From positions 1,116,001 through 1,180,000 of the forward strand of contig NZ_CP142523.1 in the NCBI RefSeq assembly GCF_036885605.1: a DNA stretch of 64,000 nt. The letters run 5' to 3'. Shown here in pieces: positions 36,943 through 47,175 of this stretch. The notes under the pieces are model-generated. The model was not told where the DNA came from, did no database searches, and saw only the letters and a list, made by a program, of their open reading frames with translations. The position numbers and the translations under genes were made by a program. The first letter of the stretch is position 1. Each line of letters begins with the position of its first letter. Source of the DNA: Janthinobacterium sp. TB1-E2 (GTDB lineage: Bacteria > Pseudomonadota > Gammaproteobacteria > Burkholderiales > Burkholderiaceae_D).

Positions 36943-37089
36943 GTGCTTCATCCATTCAATGGTGAAGAACGAGAGTAGCATGCAAAAAATGTAACTTGCA
37001 AGGTGGAAATATCGTTTGGTCTATTGAAAAAAACAGCATCTTCATGCAAGCTGGCCCGGTGGGCGCCGCGGATGGCGCGGGAGAGCGCA

Positions 37090-37521
37090 ATGCAAACGAT
37101 CGATCAGGCAATGCAGGACAAGGTACTGGCCGTGGCCCGCGCCGGCATGACCAGTGCCGAAGCCATCGGTTTCTTCCGCGTCAGCCTGGGGCTGTACTAC
37201 CTGGCCGGCCTGATGACGGAGGAAACGCTCGATTTCAAGCAGATCGACGCGCAGTACAACCGTTTTATCTACCACTCCATAGGTGGCGGGCACAGCATCG
37301 CCAGCGTGCTGCAATTCATGAGCGGCGAAAAAGTCTTGCGCGTGCTGCAATCGGAGCGTTTTCGCGCCGCGTTTGCCCAGCACTGCCCGGACATTCCCGT
37401 CGACAGTATTTCTTTCCTGATTTCACTGAACCTGGGCGTGGCGAAAAGCCTGTCCGGCCTGGACGCCGTCGGCCCCGTGGTGGACTGGATCGAGCAGGAA
37501 AAAGCGCGCACAAGTCAATAA
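37090..37521 (+). CDS. Hypothetical helical protein
   Basis: 143 aa, no signal peptide, no membrane segment, no recognised family. It is mainly alpha-helical, with GFFRVSLGLYYLAGLM, QIDAQYNRFIYHSIGGG and SFLISLNLGVAKSLSG. The ATG at 37090 follows GGGAGAG at good spacing; starts at 37072 and 37003 are in frame but unsupported. It lies between the NatA-like gene (divergent) and coq7 (85 bp downstream, same strand). Base composition is as in the neighbours, so it is unlikely to be recent foreign DNA. Confidence 0.6.
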   Translation: MQTIDQAMQDKVLAVARAGMTSAEAIGFFRVSLGLYYLAGLMTEETLDFKQIDAQYNRFIYHSIGGGHSIASVLQFMSGEKVLRVLQSERFRAAFAQHCPDIPVDSISFLISLNLGVAKSLSGLDAVGPVVDWIEQEKARTSQ

Positions 37522-37606
37522 AGCCCCGATCCCCCTGCGCGCGGCGTGGGGACGGCTGGTCGCTATCGTCCTATAATTCATGTTTTCCCTGACATGAATA
37601 GCCACG

Positions 37607-38251
37607 ATGACCGCAAACCGCCATTTTCACCCCCTGGATCGTTTGATTGTTGGCGCCGACAAGGCCCTGCGCGTCATGGCGGGCGTGGCCTCGGCCTCGC
37701 GCCCCACGCCAGCCGCACATGCGCCCGATGCGGAGCTGAGCCCGGCCGAACAGCGCCACAGCGCCGGCTTGATGCGCGTCAACCATGTGGGCGAAGTGTG
37801 CGCGCAAGCCCTGTACAACTCGCAGGCGCGCTATGCGCACAGCCCGGCCATCCGCGCCCAGTTCGACGAAGCGGGACGCGAAGAGGAAGACCACTTGGCC
37901 TGGACGGCCCAGCGCCTGACGGAGCTGGGCTCGCGTCTGAGTCTGCTCAATCCCCTGTGGTACGCGGGTTCGTTTGCGCTGGGTACCATTGCCGCGCGCA
38001 TGGGCGACGGCCGCAGCCTGGGTTTTGTAGTGGAAACGGAACGCCAGGTGGAAGCGCATTTGGCTAGCCACTTGCAGGAATTACCGCCGCAGGACGCCAA
38101 GTCGCGCGCCATCGTCAAGCAAATGGCCATCGACGAAGTGGAACACGGCGCCGCCGCCCAGCGACTGGGCGCCATCGACACCCCGGCGCCCGTGAAGGCG
38201 CTGATGGGGTTGATGGGCAAAGTGATGACAAAAACAGCGTATTACATCTGA
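37607..38251 (+). CDS. coq7: 3-demethoxyubiquinol 3-hydroxylase
   Basis: Di-iron enzyme of ubiquinone synthesis. 214 aa. The metal-binding motifs are [15 protein letters not shown] (E and H), EEEDHLAW, the mid-protein [10 protein letters not shown], and [11 protein letters not shown]; together these give the carboxylate and His ligands of a ferritin-like fold. The long N-terminal extension (about 45 residues) is common in betaproteobacterial Coq7. A TATAAT lies at 37572-37577, 35 bp before the ATG, but no matching -35 box is seen. The gene is followed by a repeat cluster. Confidence 0.95.
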   Translation: MTANRHFHPLDRLIVGADKALRVMAGVASASRPTPAAHAPDAELSPAEQRHSAGLMRVNHVGEVCAQALYNSQARYAHSPAIRAQFDEAGREEEDHLAWTAQRLTELGSRLSLLNPLWYAGSFALGTIAARMGDGRSLGFVVETERQVEAHLASHLQELPPQDAKSRAIVKQMAIDEVEHGAAAQRLGAIDTPAPVKALMGLMGKVMTKTAYYI

Positions 38252-38270
38252 TACTTCTGCGTAGATCGGG

Positions 38271-38367
38271 TAGGTCGGATTAGGCCGCAGGCCGTAATCC
38301 GACAACATTGTTGGCGCCGGTAGTGTCGTCGGATTACGCGGGGCTTGCCCCGCTAATCCGACCTACA
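38271..38367. repeat. Paired inverted-repeat element (REP/BIME-like)
   Basis: Two hairpin units face each other: TAGGTCGGATTAGGCC...GGCCGTAATCCGAC with the tail AACATTGTTGGCGCC, then GTCGGATTACGCGGGGC...GCCCCGCTAATCCGAC ending CTACA. The first unit is nearly identical to the one at 5446. The element fills the gap between coq7 and the convergent OsmC gene and abuts the OsmC stop codon directly. Confidence 0.8.
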
Positions 38368-38790
38368 TCATTCCTCGATGATTTCGAAGGAATGCGTAAT
38401 CTCGGCCGTCTTGGCCAGCATGATCGACGCCGAGCAATATTTGTCATGCGACAAGGCCACGGCCCGCTCCACGGCCGTCGGTTTCAGGGCCTTGCCCCGC
38501 ACCGTGAAGTGGAAGTGGATCTTGGTGAATACTTTCGGATCGGTGTCGGCGCGGTCGGCCTTCAGGGTCACCTCGCAGCCACTGACGGCTTCGCGGCCCC
38601 GTTTCAGGATCAGCACCACGTCATAGGCGGTGCAGCCGCCCGTGCCCAGCAAGACCATTTCCATGGGGCGTGGCGCCAGGTTGTGGCCGCCGCCATCGGG
38701 CGCGCCATCCATGGTCACCAGGTGGCCGGAACCCGTTTCTGCCCGAAAACTCATGCCCGACGGGCCATTCCAGCTGACTTTGCATTCCAT
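38368..38790 (-). CDS. OsmC family protein
   Basis: 140 aa. OsmC/Ohr-type peroxiredoxins reduce organic hydroperoxides with two Cys. Here these are the Cys in LLGTGGCTAYDVV and the one in HDKYCSAS, and the ligand Arg/Glu positions appear in the surrounding helices. Similar to YhfA-type OsmC proteins rather than Ohr. The ATG at 38790 has GGAGAG upstream; the open frame runs further but without conservation. Monocistronic by orientation, with rplM divergent across 225 bp. The substrate is uncertain. Confidence 0.85.
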   Translation of the reverse strand: MECKVSWNGPSGMSFRAETGSGHLVTMDGAPDGGGHNLAPRPMEMVLLGTGGCTAYDVVLILKRGREAVSGCEVTLKADRADTDPKVFTKIHFHFTVRGKALKPTAVERAVALSHDKYCSASIMLAKTAEITHSFEIIEE

Positions 38791-39015
38791 CGTACTCTCC
38801 GAAAATTGTAAGCGTTTTGTATTGTAATAGAGGAATGCCCATCCATGTGCCGCCCGCCGGGCCGCAGCCGGCCTCGATTGCAGCTTGACGCGGCAAGGCA
38901 AAGCCGCTTATACTTGTCGGCTTTCCGTTCGCTCAGGAAAAGTAAATAAGGCAGAGTCCGCACGGCAGCATCGGCGGAACCACCATTTGAGCGTGTAATC
39001 TATTAGGAAGTCAAC

Positions 39016-39444
39016 ATGAAAACATTTTCCGCTAAAGGACATGAAGTCCAGCGCGATTGGTTCGTGGTTGACGCGACGGACAAAGTCCTCGGACGTGTTG
39101 CCAGCGAAGTGGCACTCCGACTGCGCGGCAAACACAAACCAGAATTTACTCCTCACGTCGATACCGGCGACTTTATCGTCGTCATCAACGCAGGCAAACT
39201 GCGTGTGACCGGTACCAAAGCTACTGAGAAAATTTACTACCGTCACTCTGGCTATCCAGGCGGCATCTACGAAACCAACTTCCAGAAAATGCAACAGCGT
39301 TTTCCAGGTCGCGCGCTTGAGAAAGCGGTCAAAGGCATGCTGCCTAAAGGCCCACTCGGCTACGCAATGATCAAGAAGCTGAAAGTGTACGCGGAAGGTT
39401 CCCATCCGCACGCTGCTCAGCAACCTAAAGCACTTGTTCTCTAA
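39016..39444 (+). CDS. rplM: 50S ribosomal protein L13
   Basis: 142 aa, exact length of bacterial L13. [50 protein letters not shown] and [24 protein letters not shown] end ([13 protein letters not shown]) are typical. The ATG has AGGAAG. The gene is the first of rplM-rpsI, a pair kept in most bacteria. The codon pattern is richer in A/T than in the surrounding genes, as is common for highly expressed genes. No autoregulatory leader was recognised. Confidence 0.98.
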   Translation: MKTFSAKGHEVQRDWFVVDATDKVLGRVASEVALRLRGKHKPEFTPHVDTGDFIVVINAGKLRVTGTKATEKIYYRHSGYPGGIYETNFQKMQQRFPGRALEKAVKGMLPKGPLGYAMIKKLKVYAEGSHPHAAQQPKALVL

Positions 39445-39453
39445 GGAACTGAC

Positions 39454-39846
39454 ATGATCGGTAATTACAATTATGGAACCGGCCGTCGCAAAAGTGCAGT
39501 GGCTCGGGTTTTTATCAAAGTTGGCACAGGCTTGATCGTTGTTAACGGCAAACCAGCAAACGAATACTTTTCGCGCGAAACGGGTCTGATGGTCATCCGT
39601 CAACCACTGGAACTGACCGGCAATGTCGAGCGTTTCGACATCAAAGTCAACGTCCATGGCGGCGGTGAGTCGGGCCAGGCTGGTGCAGTTCGTCACGGCA
39701 TCACCCGCGCTCTGATCGACTACGATGCAGCGTTGAAACCGGAACTGGCAAAAGCCGGCTTCGTTACCCGCGATGCACGTGAAGTCGAGCGTAAAAAAGT
39801 TGGTCTGCGCAAAGCACGTCGCGCAAAGCAATTCTCGAAGCGTTAA
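39454..39846 (+). CDS. rpsI: 30S ribosomal protein S9
   Basis: 130 aa. [17 protein letters not shown] at the N-terminus and the basic tail [17 protein letters not shown], which reaches into the tRNA sites of the ribosome, are diagnostic. The ATG is 9 bp behind the rplM stop with AAGGAACTG upstream, so they form an operon. A strong terminator follows. Confidence 0.98.
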   Translation: MIGNYNYGTGRRKSAVARVFIKVGTGLIVVNGKPANEYFSRETGLMVIRQPLELTGNVERFDIKVNVHGGGESGQAGAVRHGITRALIDYDAALKPELAKAGFVTRDAREVERKKVGLRKARRAKQFSKR

Positions 39847-39881
39847 TTTCTACGCTACAGCACCTTCCGGGGTGCTGGTCG

Positions 39882-39915
39882 AAAAGCCGCTGGACTTCGG
39901 TCCCGCGGCTTTTTT
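39882..39915 (+). terminator. Rho-independent terminator of rplM-rpsI
   Basis: AAAAGCCGC and GCGGCTTTTTT with TGGACTTCGGTCCC between, which can itself form a small inner stem. A clear T-run follows. Confidence 0.9.
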
Positions 39916-40016
39916 GCATTTCAGCGTGACTCGGCGTTGCGCTGTAAAATACGCGGAAAACCCGCAGGGGTAGCGTTTCCCCTCATCTTTATGCAATCTA
40001 TACACAAGGAAAGAAC

Positions 40017-41054
40017 ATGATCAAAGTTGGCATCGTCGGCGGCACTGGATACACGGGCGTGGAATTGCTGCGCTTGCTCGCTACCCATCCAGATGTCGAG
40101 TTGACGGCGATTACCTCGCGCAAGGAAGATGGCTTGCCCGTTGCTGACATGTATCCTTCCCTGCGCGGCCATGTCAAACTGGCGTTTTCCTCGCCGGACA
40201 AGGCGAACCTGGAGCAGTGCGACGTGGTCTTCTTTGCGACCCCGCATGGCGTTGCCATGGCGCAAGCACCAGCCCTGCTGGCCGCCGGCGTGAAAGTCAT
40301 CGACCTGGCCGCCGACTTCCGCCTGAAAGACCAGGCCAAGTTCGAGCAGTGGTACAAGATTCCCCACACGGCCCCCGAGTTGATCGAACAGGCCGTGTAC
40401 GGCTTGCCGGAACTGAACCGCGAAGACATCAAGCAAGCCAAGCTGATCGCCAACCCAGGTTGCTACCCGACCACTATGCAGCTGGGCTTTTACCCGCTGT
40501 TGAAAGCTGGCCTGGTCAACGCGGGCGGCTTGATCGCCGACTGCAAGTCGGGCGTGTCCGGCGCCGGCCGCAAGGCGGAGATCGGCATCCTGTTCTCGGA
40601 AAGCAGCGACAGTTTCAAGGCCTACGGCGTGGCCGGCCACCGCCACCTGCCGGAAACGACGGCGCAACTGCAGCGTTTCACGGACGAGAAAGTGGCGCTG
40701 ACCTTCACGCCGCACCTGGTGCCGATGATCCGCGGCATGCATTCGACCCTGTACGCGCAGCTGAACAAGGATGTCAGCAATGACGAATTGCAATCTTTGT
40801 TCGAAGAGCAATACAAGGATGAGCCGTTCGTCGACGTGATGCCATTCGGCTCGCACCCGGAAACCCGCTCCACGCGTGGCTCGAACATGCTGCGCCTGGC
40901 CTTGCACCGTCCCGAAGGCGGCAACACCGTCATCGTGCTGGTGGTGCAGGACAATCTGGTCAAGGGCGCGTCGGGCCAGGCCGTGCAGTGCATGAACTTG
41001 ATGTTTGGCTTGAAAGAAACGGCCGGTTTGCAACACATCGCCGTGATGCCGTAA
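40017..41054 (+). CDS. argC: N-acetyl-gamma-glutamyl-phosphate reductase
   Basis: Third step of arginine synthesis, NADPH-dependent reduction of N-acetylglutamyl phosphate. 345 aa. The NADP-binding glycine motif is [18 protein letters not shown]; the catalytic Cys is in [12 protein letters not shown] near residue 151; HRHLPE and [12 protein letters not shown] are conserved in the type 1 enzyme. The ATG has AAGGAAAG. No other arginine gene is nearby, so the pathway is dispersed, as in many betaproteobacteria. A hairpin follows (41078-41101). Confidence 0.97.
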   Translation: MIKVGIVGGTGYTGVELLRLLATHPDVELTAITSRKEDGLPVADMYPSLRGHVKLAFSSPDKANLEQCDVVFFATPHGVAMAQAPALLAAGVKVIDLAADFRLKDQAKFEQWYKIPHTAPELIEQAVYGLPELNREDIKQAKLIANPGCYPTTMQLGFYPLLKAGLVNAGGLIADCKSGVSGAGRKAEIGILFSESSDSFKAYGVAGHRHLPETTAQLQRFTDEKVALTFTPHLVPMIRGMHSTLYAQLNKDVSNDELQSLFEEQYKDEPFVDVMPFGSHPETRSTRGSNMLRLALHRPEGGNTVIVLVVQDNLVKGASGQAVQCMNLMFGLKETAGLQHIAVMP

Positions 41055-41077
41055 CGATACGCGACGGTGCTTGCGCG

Positions 41078-41101
41078 GGTCCGGCGCCTTTTTGCCGGAC
41101 C
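41078..41101. terminator. Hairpin between argC and bactofilin genes
   Basis: GGTCCGGC and GCCGGACC with GCCTTTTT as loop, 23 bp after argC. Without a T-run behind the stem the terminator call is weak. Confidence 0.45.
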
Positions 41102-41144
41102 TGTGATAAATTGGACTGCCACCTACCCCGACAGGATGACGTTC

Positions 41145-41534
41145 ATGTTCGAGCGCAACGCGAAAAATCCCATCGACACCTTGATCGGCGCTTCCACGCG
41201 GATCGAGGGCGACCTGCTGTTTTGCGGCGGCTTGCGCATCGATGGCCATGTGCGCGGCAACGTCACGGGCGAGCCGGGCGAGCCCACATATATAGTGCTG
41301 GGCGAAGCGGGCCGCATCGATGGCGAAGTGCGCTGCTCGAGCCTGGTCGTCAGCGGCGAGATCAATGGCCCCGTGTATGTGTCCGAAATGCTTGAAATCC
41401 AGCCAAAAGCCCGCATTGTAGGAGAGGTCTATTACAAGGTGCTGGAAATGCACAGCGGTGCATTGGTGCAAGGCAAGCTCAGTCGGCACGACAGCGCCGA
41501 CCCCGTGCTGCACCTGGCCGTGTCGGAAATGTGA
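41145..41534 (+). CDS. Bactofilin family cytoskeletal protein
   Basis: 129 aa. The PF04519 beta-helix covers about residues 10-105 (DTLIGASTRIEGDLLFCGGLRIDGHVRGNV is written here only in part: DTLIGASTRIEGDLLF, then GGLRIDGHVRG), with the repeated pattern of short beta-strands ending in Gly. Bactofilins form filaments that help to shape the envelope. The ATG at 41145 has AGGA upstream; ATG 41136 lies too near to that site. It is followed by erpA after 98 bp; the pair argC-bactofilin-erpA is a common order in betaproteobacteria. Confidence 0.9.
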   Translation: MFERNAKNPIDTLIGASTRIEGDLLFCGGLRIDGHVRGNVTGEPGEPTYIVLGEAGRIDGEVRCSSLVVSGEINGPVYVSEMLEIQPKARIVGEVYYKVLEMHSGALVQGKLSRHDSADPVLHLAVSEM

Positions 41535-41632
41535 GCAGGAACAACACCGTCCAGCCGCATCAGCGGCGGCCGCAGCGCGACTTGCGCCAACAGTCTATAA
41601 TGACTTAATGTTTTCTAGTAGGAGTGCCTGAT

Positions 41633-41995
41633 ATGAATGCCGTCGCTGAAATGCAAGATGTGATCCCTTCCCCTATTATCTTTACCGATAGCGCCGCTGA
41701 AAAAGTCGCGCAGCTGATCGAAGAAGAAGGCAATCCCGACCTGAAATTGCGCGTCTTCGTGCAGGGCGGCGGCTGCTCCGGTTTCCAGTATGGCTTCACC
41801 TTCGACGAAATCGTCAACGAAGATGACACCACCATGGTCAAGAACGGCGTCCAGCTGTTGATCGATTCCATGAGCTACCAGTACTTGGTCGGCGCGGAAA
41901 TCGACTACAAGGATGACCTGGAAGGCGCACAGTTCGTGATCAAGAATCCTACCGCTACTTCTACCTGCGGTTGCGGTTCATCGTTCTCGGTATAA
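41633..41995 (+). CDS. erpA: Iron-sulfur cluster insertion protein
   Basis: A-type carrier that delivers [4Fe-4S] clusters to target enzymes. 120 aa. The three cluster Cys are in [12 protein letters not shown] and in the C-terminal [10 protein letters not shown]. The N-terminal extension of about 15 residues matches ErpA rather than IscA. ATG at 41633 has TAGGAGTG upstream; a GTG at 41624 overlaps this site. The gene stands alone with its own terminator. Confidence 0.96.
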   Translation: MNAVAEMQDVIPSPIIFTDSAAEKVAQLIEEEGNPDLKLRVFVQGGGCSGFQYGFTFDEIVNEDDTTMVKNGVQLLIDSMSYQYLVGAEIDYKDDLEGAQFVIKNPTATSTCGCGSSFSV

Positions 41996-42016
41996 AGTAG
42001 TTTTATCGGAATGTAA

Positions 42017-42043
42017 AAATAGCGGATCATCGATCCGCTATTT
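42017..42043 (+). terminator. Stem-loop terminator behind erpA
   Basis: AAATAGCGGAT and ATCCGCTATTT around CATCG, 22 bp after the stop. The T-tract is short (TTTGTGTTT) but the stem is perfect; it can also act for anmK from the other side. Confidence 0.7.
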
Positions 42044-42059
42044 GTGTTTCTGCGCTGGC

Positions 42060-43154
42060 TTAGCTCGGATATAAGGCGCCCAGTACCCTCAGCCCCTGCG
42101 CCCCCGTCACGGCCGGCAGATTGCCCGGCTTGCGCTGCGTAAAGCGCCAGGCCAGCCACGCAAAGGCCAGCGCCTCGACCTGACTGGGCGCCACGCCCAG
42201 CGCTTCTGTCGATTCCACCGCCATGCCCGGCAATGCACGGGCCAGCGCCGCCATCAGGCTGGCGTTCTGCGCGCCACCGCCACACACGTATACCGTTTCC
42301 GCCTGTGCCCCGTCGCGTAGGATGGCATGCGCCAGGCTGGCGGCCGTCAGCTGTGTCAGGGTCGCCTGCACGTCGGCAGGATTGGCTTGCGGGTAGTTGC
42401 TCAGCTTGTCCTGCAACCAGCCGGCATGGAACAGGTCGCGCCCCGTGCTTTTCGGCGCCGGCAAGTCAAAATACGGTTCATTGAGCAAGTCTGCCAGCAG
42501 GGTGGGGATGACCTGGCCTGTCGCTGCCCAGGCGCCGTTGGCGTCGTAGGGCTGGCCCAGGTGCCGCAGGGCCCAGCCATCCATCAGTGCATTGCCGGGG
42601 CCCGTGTCGTAGCCTGTCACGGTGCCGTCCGCGTGCAGCACGCTGATATTGCTGATGCCGCCGATATTGGCCAGCACGCGCGTGTGGCCGGGCAGATTGA
42701 AAACGGCCTGGTGAAAAGCGGGCACCAGGGGCGCGCCCTGGCCGCCGGCCGCCACGTCGCGGCTGCGCAAGTCGGCGATGACGTCGATGCCCGTCAGTTC
42801 GGCCAGCAAGGCGGGGTTGTTCAGCTGGCGCGTAAAGCCCAGCTCGGGGCGGTGGCGGATAGTCTGGCCATGCGCGCCGATGGCGGTGACGGCATCCGGG
42901 CCGATGCCCGCGTTGCTCAGGAGCTGGGCGACGCAGTCGACGTAATGGCGCACGAGCTGGTTTGCCGCCAGCGCTTCGCGTTCGATTTCATTCTGGCCGG
43001 CACTTTGTAGCGCCATCAGATCGTCGCGCAGGCTGGCGGGGAAGGGAATGTAGGCATCGCCGAGGCTGCGTGTGCCGCCATCATCGGAAAAGTCGACCAG
43101 CGCGCCGTCAACGCCGTCCAGGCTGGTGCCAGACATCAGACCGATATACAGCAT
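42060..43154 (-). CDS. anmK: Anhydro-N-acetylmuramic acid kinase
   Basis: Recycles peptidoglycan sugar: opens and phosphorylates anhydroMurNAc to MurNAc-6-phosphate. 364 aa. The N-terminal [15 protein letters not shown] is the ATP-binding signature; [33 protein letters not shown] and VCGGGAQN are all conserved. ATG 43154 has AAGGAAT upstream. Its neighbour is an M23 cell-wall peptidase, followed by tyrS, an order often seen in betaproteobacteria. No murQ is present in the window. Confidence 0.96.
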   Translation of the reverse strand: MLYIGLMSGTSLDGVDGALVDFSDDGGTRSLGDAYIPFPASLRDDLMALQSAGQNEIEREALAANQLVRHYVDCVAQLLSNAGIGPDAVTAIGAHGQTIRHRPELGFTRQLNNPALLAELTGIDVIADLRSRDVAAGGQGAPLVPAFHQAVFNLPGHTRVLANIGGISNISVLHADGTVTGYDTGPGNALMDGWALRHLGQPYDANGAWAATGQVIPTLLADLLNEPYFDLPAPKSTGRDLFHAGWLQDKLSNYPQANPADVQATLTQLTAASLAHAILRDGAQAETVYVCGGGAQNASLMAALARALPGMAVESTEALGVAPSQVEALAFAWLAWRFTQRKPGNLPAVTGAQGLRVLGALYPS

Positions 43155-43215
43155 GGGTATTCCTTGAGTGCGTAAGTGATGGGGTGCATTGTGCCGCATT
43201 TTCCTGTTCAAAAAA

Positions 43216-43252
43216 TAAAGGCACCGGCCATCTGCATGGGCGGTGCCTTTAT
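43216..43252 (-). terminator. Rho-independent terminator of the M23 peptidase gene
   Basis: ATAAAGGCACCG and CGGTGCCTTTAT with a 13-base loop. On the minus strand it is followed by a T-run (TTTATTTTTTG), so it belongs to the peptidase gene ending at 43276. Confidence 0.85.
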
Positions 43253-43275
43253 ATGTTGCCCGAAGGCAGTGGTAC

Positions 43276-44643
43276 TTAGCGCGAAGCCAGTGCCGTGTCG
43301 TTCGGACGCAGCAGGGTGAAGCGGTGCATCATGTCGGCCGATACCATGCGGAAGCGGCTCAGCTCGGCGGCCGTCAATGGCGCCTGGGCTTGTACGTTCA
43401 GCTTGCTTGGATCTTGTGCCACGCCGCCGACGCGGAATTCATAGTGCAAATGCGCGCCCGTGGACCAGCCGGTGGTGCCGACGTAGCCGATCACATCGCC
43501 CTGGCTGACTTTTTGACCTTTTTTCAGACCCGAAGCGAAGCGGCTCATGTGGGCGTAGGCGGTGCTGTAGTTGGCCCAGTGTTTCAGGACAACAACATTG
43601 CCATAGCCATTTTGGCTGCCGACGGAATCGACCACGCCATCGCCCGAGGCGCGGATAGGCGTACCCGTTGCTGCGGCGAAATCGATGCCCTTGTGCGCTT
43701 TCCAGTTGCCGGAAATCGGGTGCACGCGCATGGAGAAGCCGGATGAGATGCGGGAGAATTCGAGGGGGGATTTCAGGAAGGCTTTTTTGAGGGACTTGCC
43801 GTCGAAGCTGTAGTAACCGCCGCCTTGTTTGCTGGCTGGGTCTTCGAACCAAACGGACTGGTAAGTCGTGCCGCGGTTGGTGAATTCACCGGCCAGGATG
43901 CGGCCCGCTCGGACAAATTCGCCATCTTGCCAGAATGTCTCGTAGACAACATTGAACGAGTCGCCGCGTTTCAGGTCGGAGCGGAAGTCGATATTGGTGG
44001 AGAACATTTCCACGATTTGTGCGGAAATCGAGTCTGGCAGGCGGGTGCCGTCCAGGCTGGAGTCGGTGGCGGCGAACAAGGTGGAAGTAATCTTGCGCGC
44101 GTGCATTTCAACGCGGCGTTCCAGCTGGGCTGCCACTTCCGTGGCCACGAACTTGTCGCCCTTGCGGGTGATCAGGATGTTCTTGACCGATTTGTCCGTG
44201 CCGTCGACAAGGGTGGCGCGCATCCAGTTGAGGTCGCCGTTTTCGGTCGTTTGCGCTTGCACGCGCTTGCCCGATTTCAGCAACATCACGCCGCGCGCGA
44301 TCTTGTCGGTTTTAATGAAATTGGCGGCCGCCTGATCATCCACGCCGAGACGGGTCAGCAGAGTGGCGAGGGTATCGCCAGCGCGGACTTTTTCTTCGTG
44401 GGTGAAATTCTGGTCTACCTGTTCCATCGCGGAAATTTGCGAGGCGAGATCAGGCATTTCCAGGTTTTGGGCGATGGACGTGACCGGCAAGTCCGATGCG
44501 TCGGGCGCCATGGGCGACACAGCGACCGCGCCGAAGGCGGCCACGGCGAGCAGCACCGCGGACGCGCCAATAATGCGCGCCTTGCGGGTCGTCGTCAGCT
44601 GTGTGTACAAGCGTGAGCCTGTGATTTTATGTATAGGGTTCAT
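43276..44643 (-). CDS. M23 family metallopeptidase, membrane anchored
   Basis: 455 aa. A cytoplasmic N-terminus (about 22 residues) is followed by one membrane helix ([20 protein letters not shown]), then a coiled and beta-rich region (about 70-300) that includes an OapA/LysM-like part, and the M23 domain (about 310-420) with zinc ligands in HKGIDFA (H and D) and HLHYEFR (H). All catalytic ligands are intact, so it should cut peptide cross-bridges in peptidoglycan, like MepM. It is divergent from tyrS and lies behind anmK, both consistent with cell-wall turnover. Confidence 0.93.
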   Translation of the reverse strand: MNPIHKITGSRLYTQLTTTRKARIIGASAVLLAVAAFGAVAVSPMAPDASDLPVTSIAQNLEMPDLASQISAMEQVDQNFTHEEKVRAGDTLATLLTRLGVDDQAAANFIKTDKIARGVMLLKSGKRVQAQTTENGDLNWMRATLVDGTDKSVKNILITRKGDKFVATEVAAQLERRVEMHARKITSTLFAATDSSLDGTRLPDSISAQIVEMFSTNIDFRSDLKRGDSFNVVYETFWQDGEFVRAGRILAGEFTNRGTTYQSVWFEDPASKQGGGYYSFDGKSLKKAFLKSPLEFSRISSGFSMRVHPISGNWKAHKGIDFAAATGTPIRASGDGVVDSVGSQNGYGNVVVLKHWANYSTAYAHMSRFASGLKKGQKVSQGDVIGYVGTTGWSTGAHLHYEFRVGGVAQDPSKLNVQAQAPLTAAELSRFRMVSADMMHRFTLLRPNDTALASR

Positions 44644-44797
44644 GCAATCAGTTAAAATTTGCCCTTGAACGTGACCTGAGCTAGCGCTCTTTGTTATTGT
44701 TATTTTGATTCGTTTTCATACGGCAAGATTGATGGGATCGAGCATTATAACAAACTCCGCAAACCTACTACCATTTTGAGATCTACAGTCAAATTTT

Positions 44798-46063
44798 ATG
44801 GAAATCAACACCACCGCATCGCCTACAAAGGCTAACGCCGCTCAGACCGCGCTTCCGCTGTCTGACAGAGTACAAGAAGCCCTCGCGATTACCAAGCGTG
44901 GCGTCGACGAACTATTGATCGAAAGCGAATTTGCGCAAAAATTAGCACGCTCCGAGAAAACCGGTGTTCCGCTGCGCATCAAACTGGGCCTGGACCCGAC
45001 CGCACCTGACTTGCATCTGGGTCACACTGTCGTCCTGAACAAGATGCGCCAGCTGCAAAACCTCGGCCATCAAGTCATTTTCCTTATTGGCGACTTCACG
45101 TCCATGATCGGCGACCCTTCTGGCCGCAACGTCACGCGCCCGCCATTGACCAAGGAACAGATCGAGATTAACGCGATGACGTATTTCGCGCAAGCATCTT
45201 TAGTGCTGGACGCCAGCAAGACGGAAATTCGCTATAACTCCGAATGGTGCGATCCGCTGGGCGCGCGCGGCATCATCCAACTCGCTTCCCACTACACGGT
45301 GGCGCGCATGATCGAGCGCGACGATTTCACCAAGCGCTTCCAGGGCGGCATTCCTATTTCCGTCCATGAATTCCTGTACCCGCTGATGCAAGGCTACGAC
45401 TCGGTGGCCCTGAAATCGGACCTGGAACTGGGCGGCACGGACCAGAAGTTCAACCTGCTGGTGGGCCGTGAACTGCAAAAGCAGTACGGACAGGAGCAGC
45501 AGTGTATTTTGACCATGCCGCTGCTGGAAGGTTTGGACGGCGTGGAAAAAATGTCCAAGTCGAAGAATAACTACATCGGCATCACGGAACCGGGCAACAC
45601 CATGTTCGCCAAGCTGATGAGCATTTCCGACGTCATGATGTGGCGCTACTACGAGCTGCTGTCGTGGCGCTCGATCGCCGAACTGGCCCAGCTGAAGCGC
45701 GAAGTCGAGGAAGGCCGCAATCCGCGCGATGCCAAGGTTGCGCTGGCGCAAGAAATCGTCGCCCGCTTCCATTCGCAACAGGCGGCCGAAGATGCGCTGG
45801 CCGACTTCGTCAACCGCTCGAAGGGCGGCATTCCCGACGATATCCCGGAAGTGAGCCTGGCTGGCGCACCGCTGGGCATCCCGCAATTGCTCAAGCAAGC
45901 CGGTCTGTGCCCATCCACGTCGGAAGCCATGCGCAAGATCGACCAGGGCGGCGTGCGCATCGACGGCACCGTCATCAGCGACAAGGGCTTGCAAGTGGAA
46001 GCCGGTCAGTTCGTGTTGCAAGTTGGCAAGCGCAGCTTTGCTCGCGTCACCTTGACGGCATGA
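44798..46063 (+). CDS. tyrS: Tyrosyl-tRNA synthetase
   Basis: 421 aa. Class I signature motifs HLGH (residues about 72-75, [12 protein letters not shown]) and KMSKSKNN near 250; C-terminal S4 RNA-binding domain ([16 protein letters not shown]) from about 350. The order of motifs fits the TyrZ-like subgroup. The leader (44644-44797) is AT-rich with a TATAAC at 44746-44751; no T-box is expected or seen. The TGA overlaps the ATG of dtd (ATGA), so the two are coupled. Confidence 0.97.
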   Translation: MEINTTASPTKANAAQTALPLSDRVQEALAITKRGVDELLIESEFAQKLARSEKTGVPLRIKLGLDPTAPDLHLGHTVVLNKMRQLQNLGHQVIFLIGDFTSMIGDPSGRNVTRPPLTKEQIEINAMTYFAQASLVLDASKTEIRYNSEWCDPLGARGIIQLASHYTVARMIERDDFTKRFQGGIPISVHEFLYPLMQGYDSVALKSDLELGGTDQKFNLLVGRELQKQYGQEQQCILTMPLLEGLDGVEKMSKSKNNYIGITEPGNTMFAKLMSISDVMMWRYYELLSWRSIAELAQLKREVEEGRNPRDAKVALAQEIVARFHSQQAAEDALADFVNRSKGGIPDDIPEVSLAGAPLGIPQLLKQAGLCPSTSEAMRKIDQGGVRIDGTVISDKGLQVEAGQFVLQVGKRSFARVTLTA

Positions 46064-46506
46064 TCGCGCTGCTGCAAAGAGTCACGCAGGCCAAGGTGGA
46101 TGTCGATGGCGCCACCATCGGCGCCATCGACGCCGGACTGATGGTGCTCGTGTGCGCCGAGCGGGGCGATACGGAGAAGGAAGCGGACGCCTTGCTGACC
46201 AAACTGCTCGGCTACCGCGTGTTTGCCGACGAGGCGGGCAAGATGAACCGCAGCGTGACGGACGTGGCCGGCGGCTTGCTGCTGGTGCCGCAGTTTACGC
46301 TGGCGGCCGATACCAAGTCCGGCACGCGCCCGTCGTTTACGCCGGCCGCCGCGCCGCAGGACGGCTTGCGCCTGTTCACGCATTTCGTGGACCAGGCGCG
46401 CAGCCGCCATGCGACCGTACAAACGGGGCAGTTCGGTGCCGACATGCAAGTGTCGCTCACCAATGACGGCCCCGTCACATTCTGGCTGCAGGTGAACGCC
46501 AAATAA
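46060..46506 (+). CDS. dtd: D-aminoacyl-tRNA deacylase
   Basis: Removes D-amino acids attached by mistake to tRNA, a useful partner for TyrRS, which can charge D-Tyr. 148 aa. The cis-Gly-Pro motif is NDGPVTFWL near residue 136-144. The other signature, usually SQFTLxA, reads PQFTLAADT here, with Pro at residue 77. Start ATG overlaps the tyrS stop by one base frame (ATGA). Confidence 0.95.
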   Translation: MIALLQRVTQAKVDVDGATIGAIDAGLMVLVCAERGDTEKEADALLTKLLGYRVFADEAGKMNRSVTDVAGGLLLVPQFTLAADTKSGTRPSFTPAAAPQDGLRLFTHFVDQARSRHATVQTGQFGADMQVSLTNDGPVTFWLQVNAK

Positions 46507-46539
46507 GCGTCAAACAATAACTATAAAGAGGAGCAAGCG

Positions 46540-47172
46540 ATGAAATTGTGGAGCGAGACGTTTCGTGATGGCGGCCTGATGCCGGCCGACTATGCTTTTG
46601 CCGAGATTGATCGGGCCAGTCGCGTGCGCCTCGCCGGCAACCGCAATCCCCATCTGGCCTGGGACGATGTGCCCAACGGCACCGAGTCGCTGGCCCTGTT
46701 CTGCATCGACCCCGATGCGCCGCAAGACGCCAGCCTGGCCAACCGCGATGACCAGGCCCTGTCGCTGACGGCGCTGCGCGGCGACTTTTATCACTGGAGC
46801 TTGCTCGACTTGCCACCGGCCATACGGGTTATTGCCGCCGGAGAATTTTCCAGCGGCATAACTCCCCGTGGCAAGGCGGCCGCTCCTGGGCTGCGCCAAG
46901 GCATCAACGACTACACGGGCTGGTTTGCAGGCGATGCCGCCATGGCCGGCGATTATTACGGCTATGATGGTCCGTGCCCGCCGTGGAATGACGAGCGCAT
47001 CCACCACTATCTTTTCCGCCTGTATGCGCTCGACGTGCCGCAGCTGGCTTTGCCCGAGCGTTTCACGGGGCAGCAAGCCCATGCCGCCCTGTACGGCCAC
47101 ATCCTCGACGAAGCCCAGCTCGTCGTCGCCTATTCGCTCAATCCCGAGTTGGCACTTACTCTGAAGAAATAA
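46540..47172 (+). CDS. YbhB/YbcL family (PEBP-like) protein
   Basis: 210 aa, no signal peptide. The PEBP fold is shown by RNPHLAWDDVPNGTESLAL, the DPDAP block (CIDPDAPQDA), GDFYHWSLLDLP and YYGYDGPCPPWNDERIHHYLF, the last being the conserved ligand pocket with His residues. Bacterial members act in lipid or small-molecule binding, with kinase regulation only inferred from eukaryotic RKIP. The ATG has AAAGAGGAGC. It is 33 bp after dtd and 3 bp before the phosphatase gene. Confidence 0.9.
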   Translation: MKLWSETFRDGGLMPADYAFAEIDRASRVRLAGNRNPHLAWDDVPNGTESLALFCIDPDAPQDASLANRDDQALSLTALRGDFYHWSLLDLPPAIRVIAAGEFSSGITPRGKAAAPGLRQGINDYTGWFAGDAAMAGDYYGYDGPCPPWNDERIHHYLFRLYALDVPQLALPERFTGQQAHAALYGHILDEAQLVVAYSLNPELALTLKK

Positions 47173-47175
47173 CGC

